Positions 5,518-5,603 of a stretch of DNA of 5,603 nucleotides are shown here, in pieces. The position numbers and the translations under genes were made by a program. Positions within the stretch are counted from its first letter, which is position 1. The number at the start of each line of letters is the position of its first letter. The notes beneath the pieces were generated by a model. It saw only the letters and a list, made by a program, of their open reading frames with translations, made no database searches and had not been told where the DNA came from. This DNA comes from ZC4RG30 sp040508085 (GTDB taxonomy: Bacteria; Pseudomonadota; Gammaproteobacteria; Steroidobacterales; Steroidobacteraceae), in the NCBI GenBank assembly GCA_040508085.1, contig JBEVNO010000050.1, positions 1-5,603 on the forward strand. Direction: 5' to 3'.

Positions 5518-5603
5518 CTATTCGCCCTTGGCCGCCGCGGCCTGCGGCACGCGCCGGATCTTGGTCAGGTCATAGCCGAGCGCGGCGATACGGGCGGTGG
5601 CCT
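5518..5603 (-). CDS. C-terminal end of an unidentified protein
   Basis: The last 27 codons and TAG stop of a minus-strand gene that runs off the right edge. The visible tail includes 'ARIAALGYDLTKIRRVP' and ends in an Ala-rich, charged segment (AAAAKGE), typical of a disordered terminus. Codon use is strongly G/C-ending, as in the host genes. The frame is supported by this codon bias and by the strong inverted repeat that follows the stop. I do not recognise the family from this fragment. It lies 166 bp upstream of the patatin start on the same strand, but the hairpin in between argues against a simple operon. Confidence 0.55.
   Translation of the reverse strand, partial: ATARIAALGYDLTKIRRVPQAAAAKGE

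Overview
The window is mostly high-GC DNA (about 70% in a sampled line of the first large gene) with an A+T-richer stretch in the middle (sampled lines 40-53% GC, roughly 1.57-3.46 kb). The base composition, the N-terminus of an mmsA-like gene divergent from an ScfR-type regulator, and a polytopic-looking patatin suggest a gammaproteobacterium of the Xanthomonadaceae (Stenotrophomonas or Xanthomonas-like). This placement is inferred from the style of the proteins and not from a database match.

Left part (1-1568): the first 28 codons of a methylmalonate-semialdehyde dehydrogenase gene (mmsA, minus strand) run off the left edge. It is divergent from a 471-residue XRE-family regulator of the short-chain fatty acyl-CoA regulator (ScfR) type. 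The region between the two genes and the extreme 5' end of the regulator carry three copies of TGTGAAT, a candidate operator. MmsA makes propionyl-CoA, and ScfR proteins respond to short acyl-CoA metabolism, so this looks like a product- or pathway-sensing switch for valine/propionate catabolism.

Middle (about 1569-3458): an A+T-richer insert carries one full-length gene, a Hanks-type Ser/Thr protein kinase with all catalytic motifs intact and a roughly 190-residue C-terminal helical region I do not recognise. It has A+T-rich flanks of 230-316 bp and no adjacent phosphatase, recombinase or other island gene in view. It looks like a solitary accessory cargo gene between core genes. A defence or signalling role is possible, but nothing in the window proves it.

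Right part (3459-5603): a large patatin-like phospholipase on the minus strand (630 aa from a GTG start with a good ribosome binding site) has the Ser-Asp dyad and a central hydrophobic hairpin. It converges on the kinase gene. Upstream lie a G-rich tract with quadruplex potential, a strong inverted repeat, and the last 27 codons of an unidentified minus-strand gene that runs off the right edge. No RNA genes, CRISPR arrays or insertion sequences were seen.
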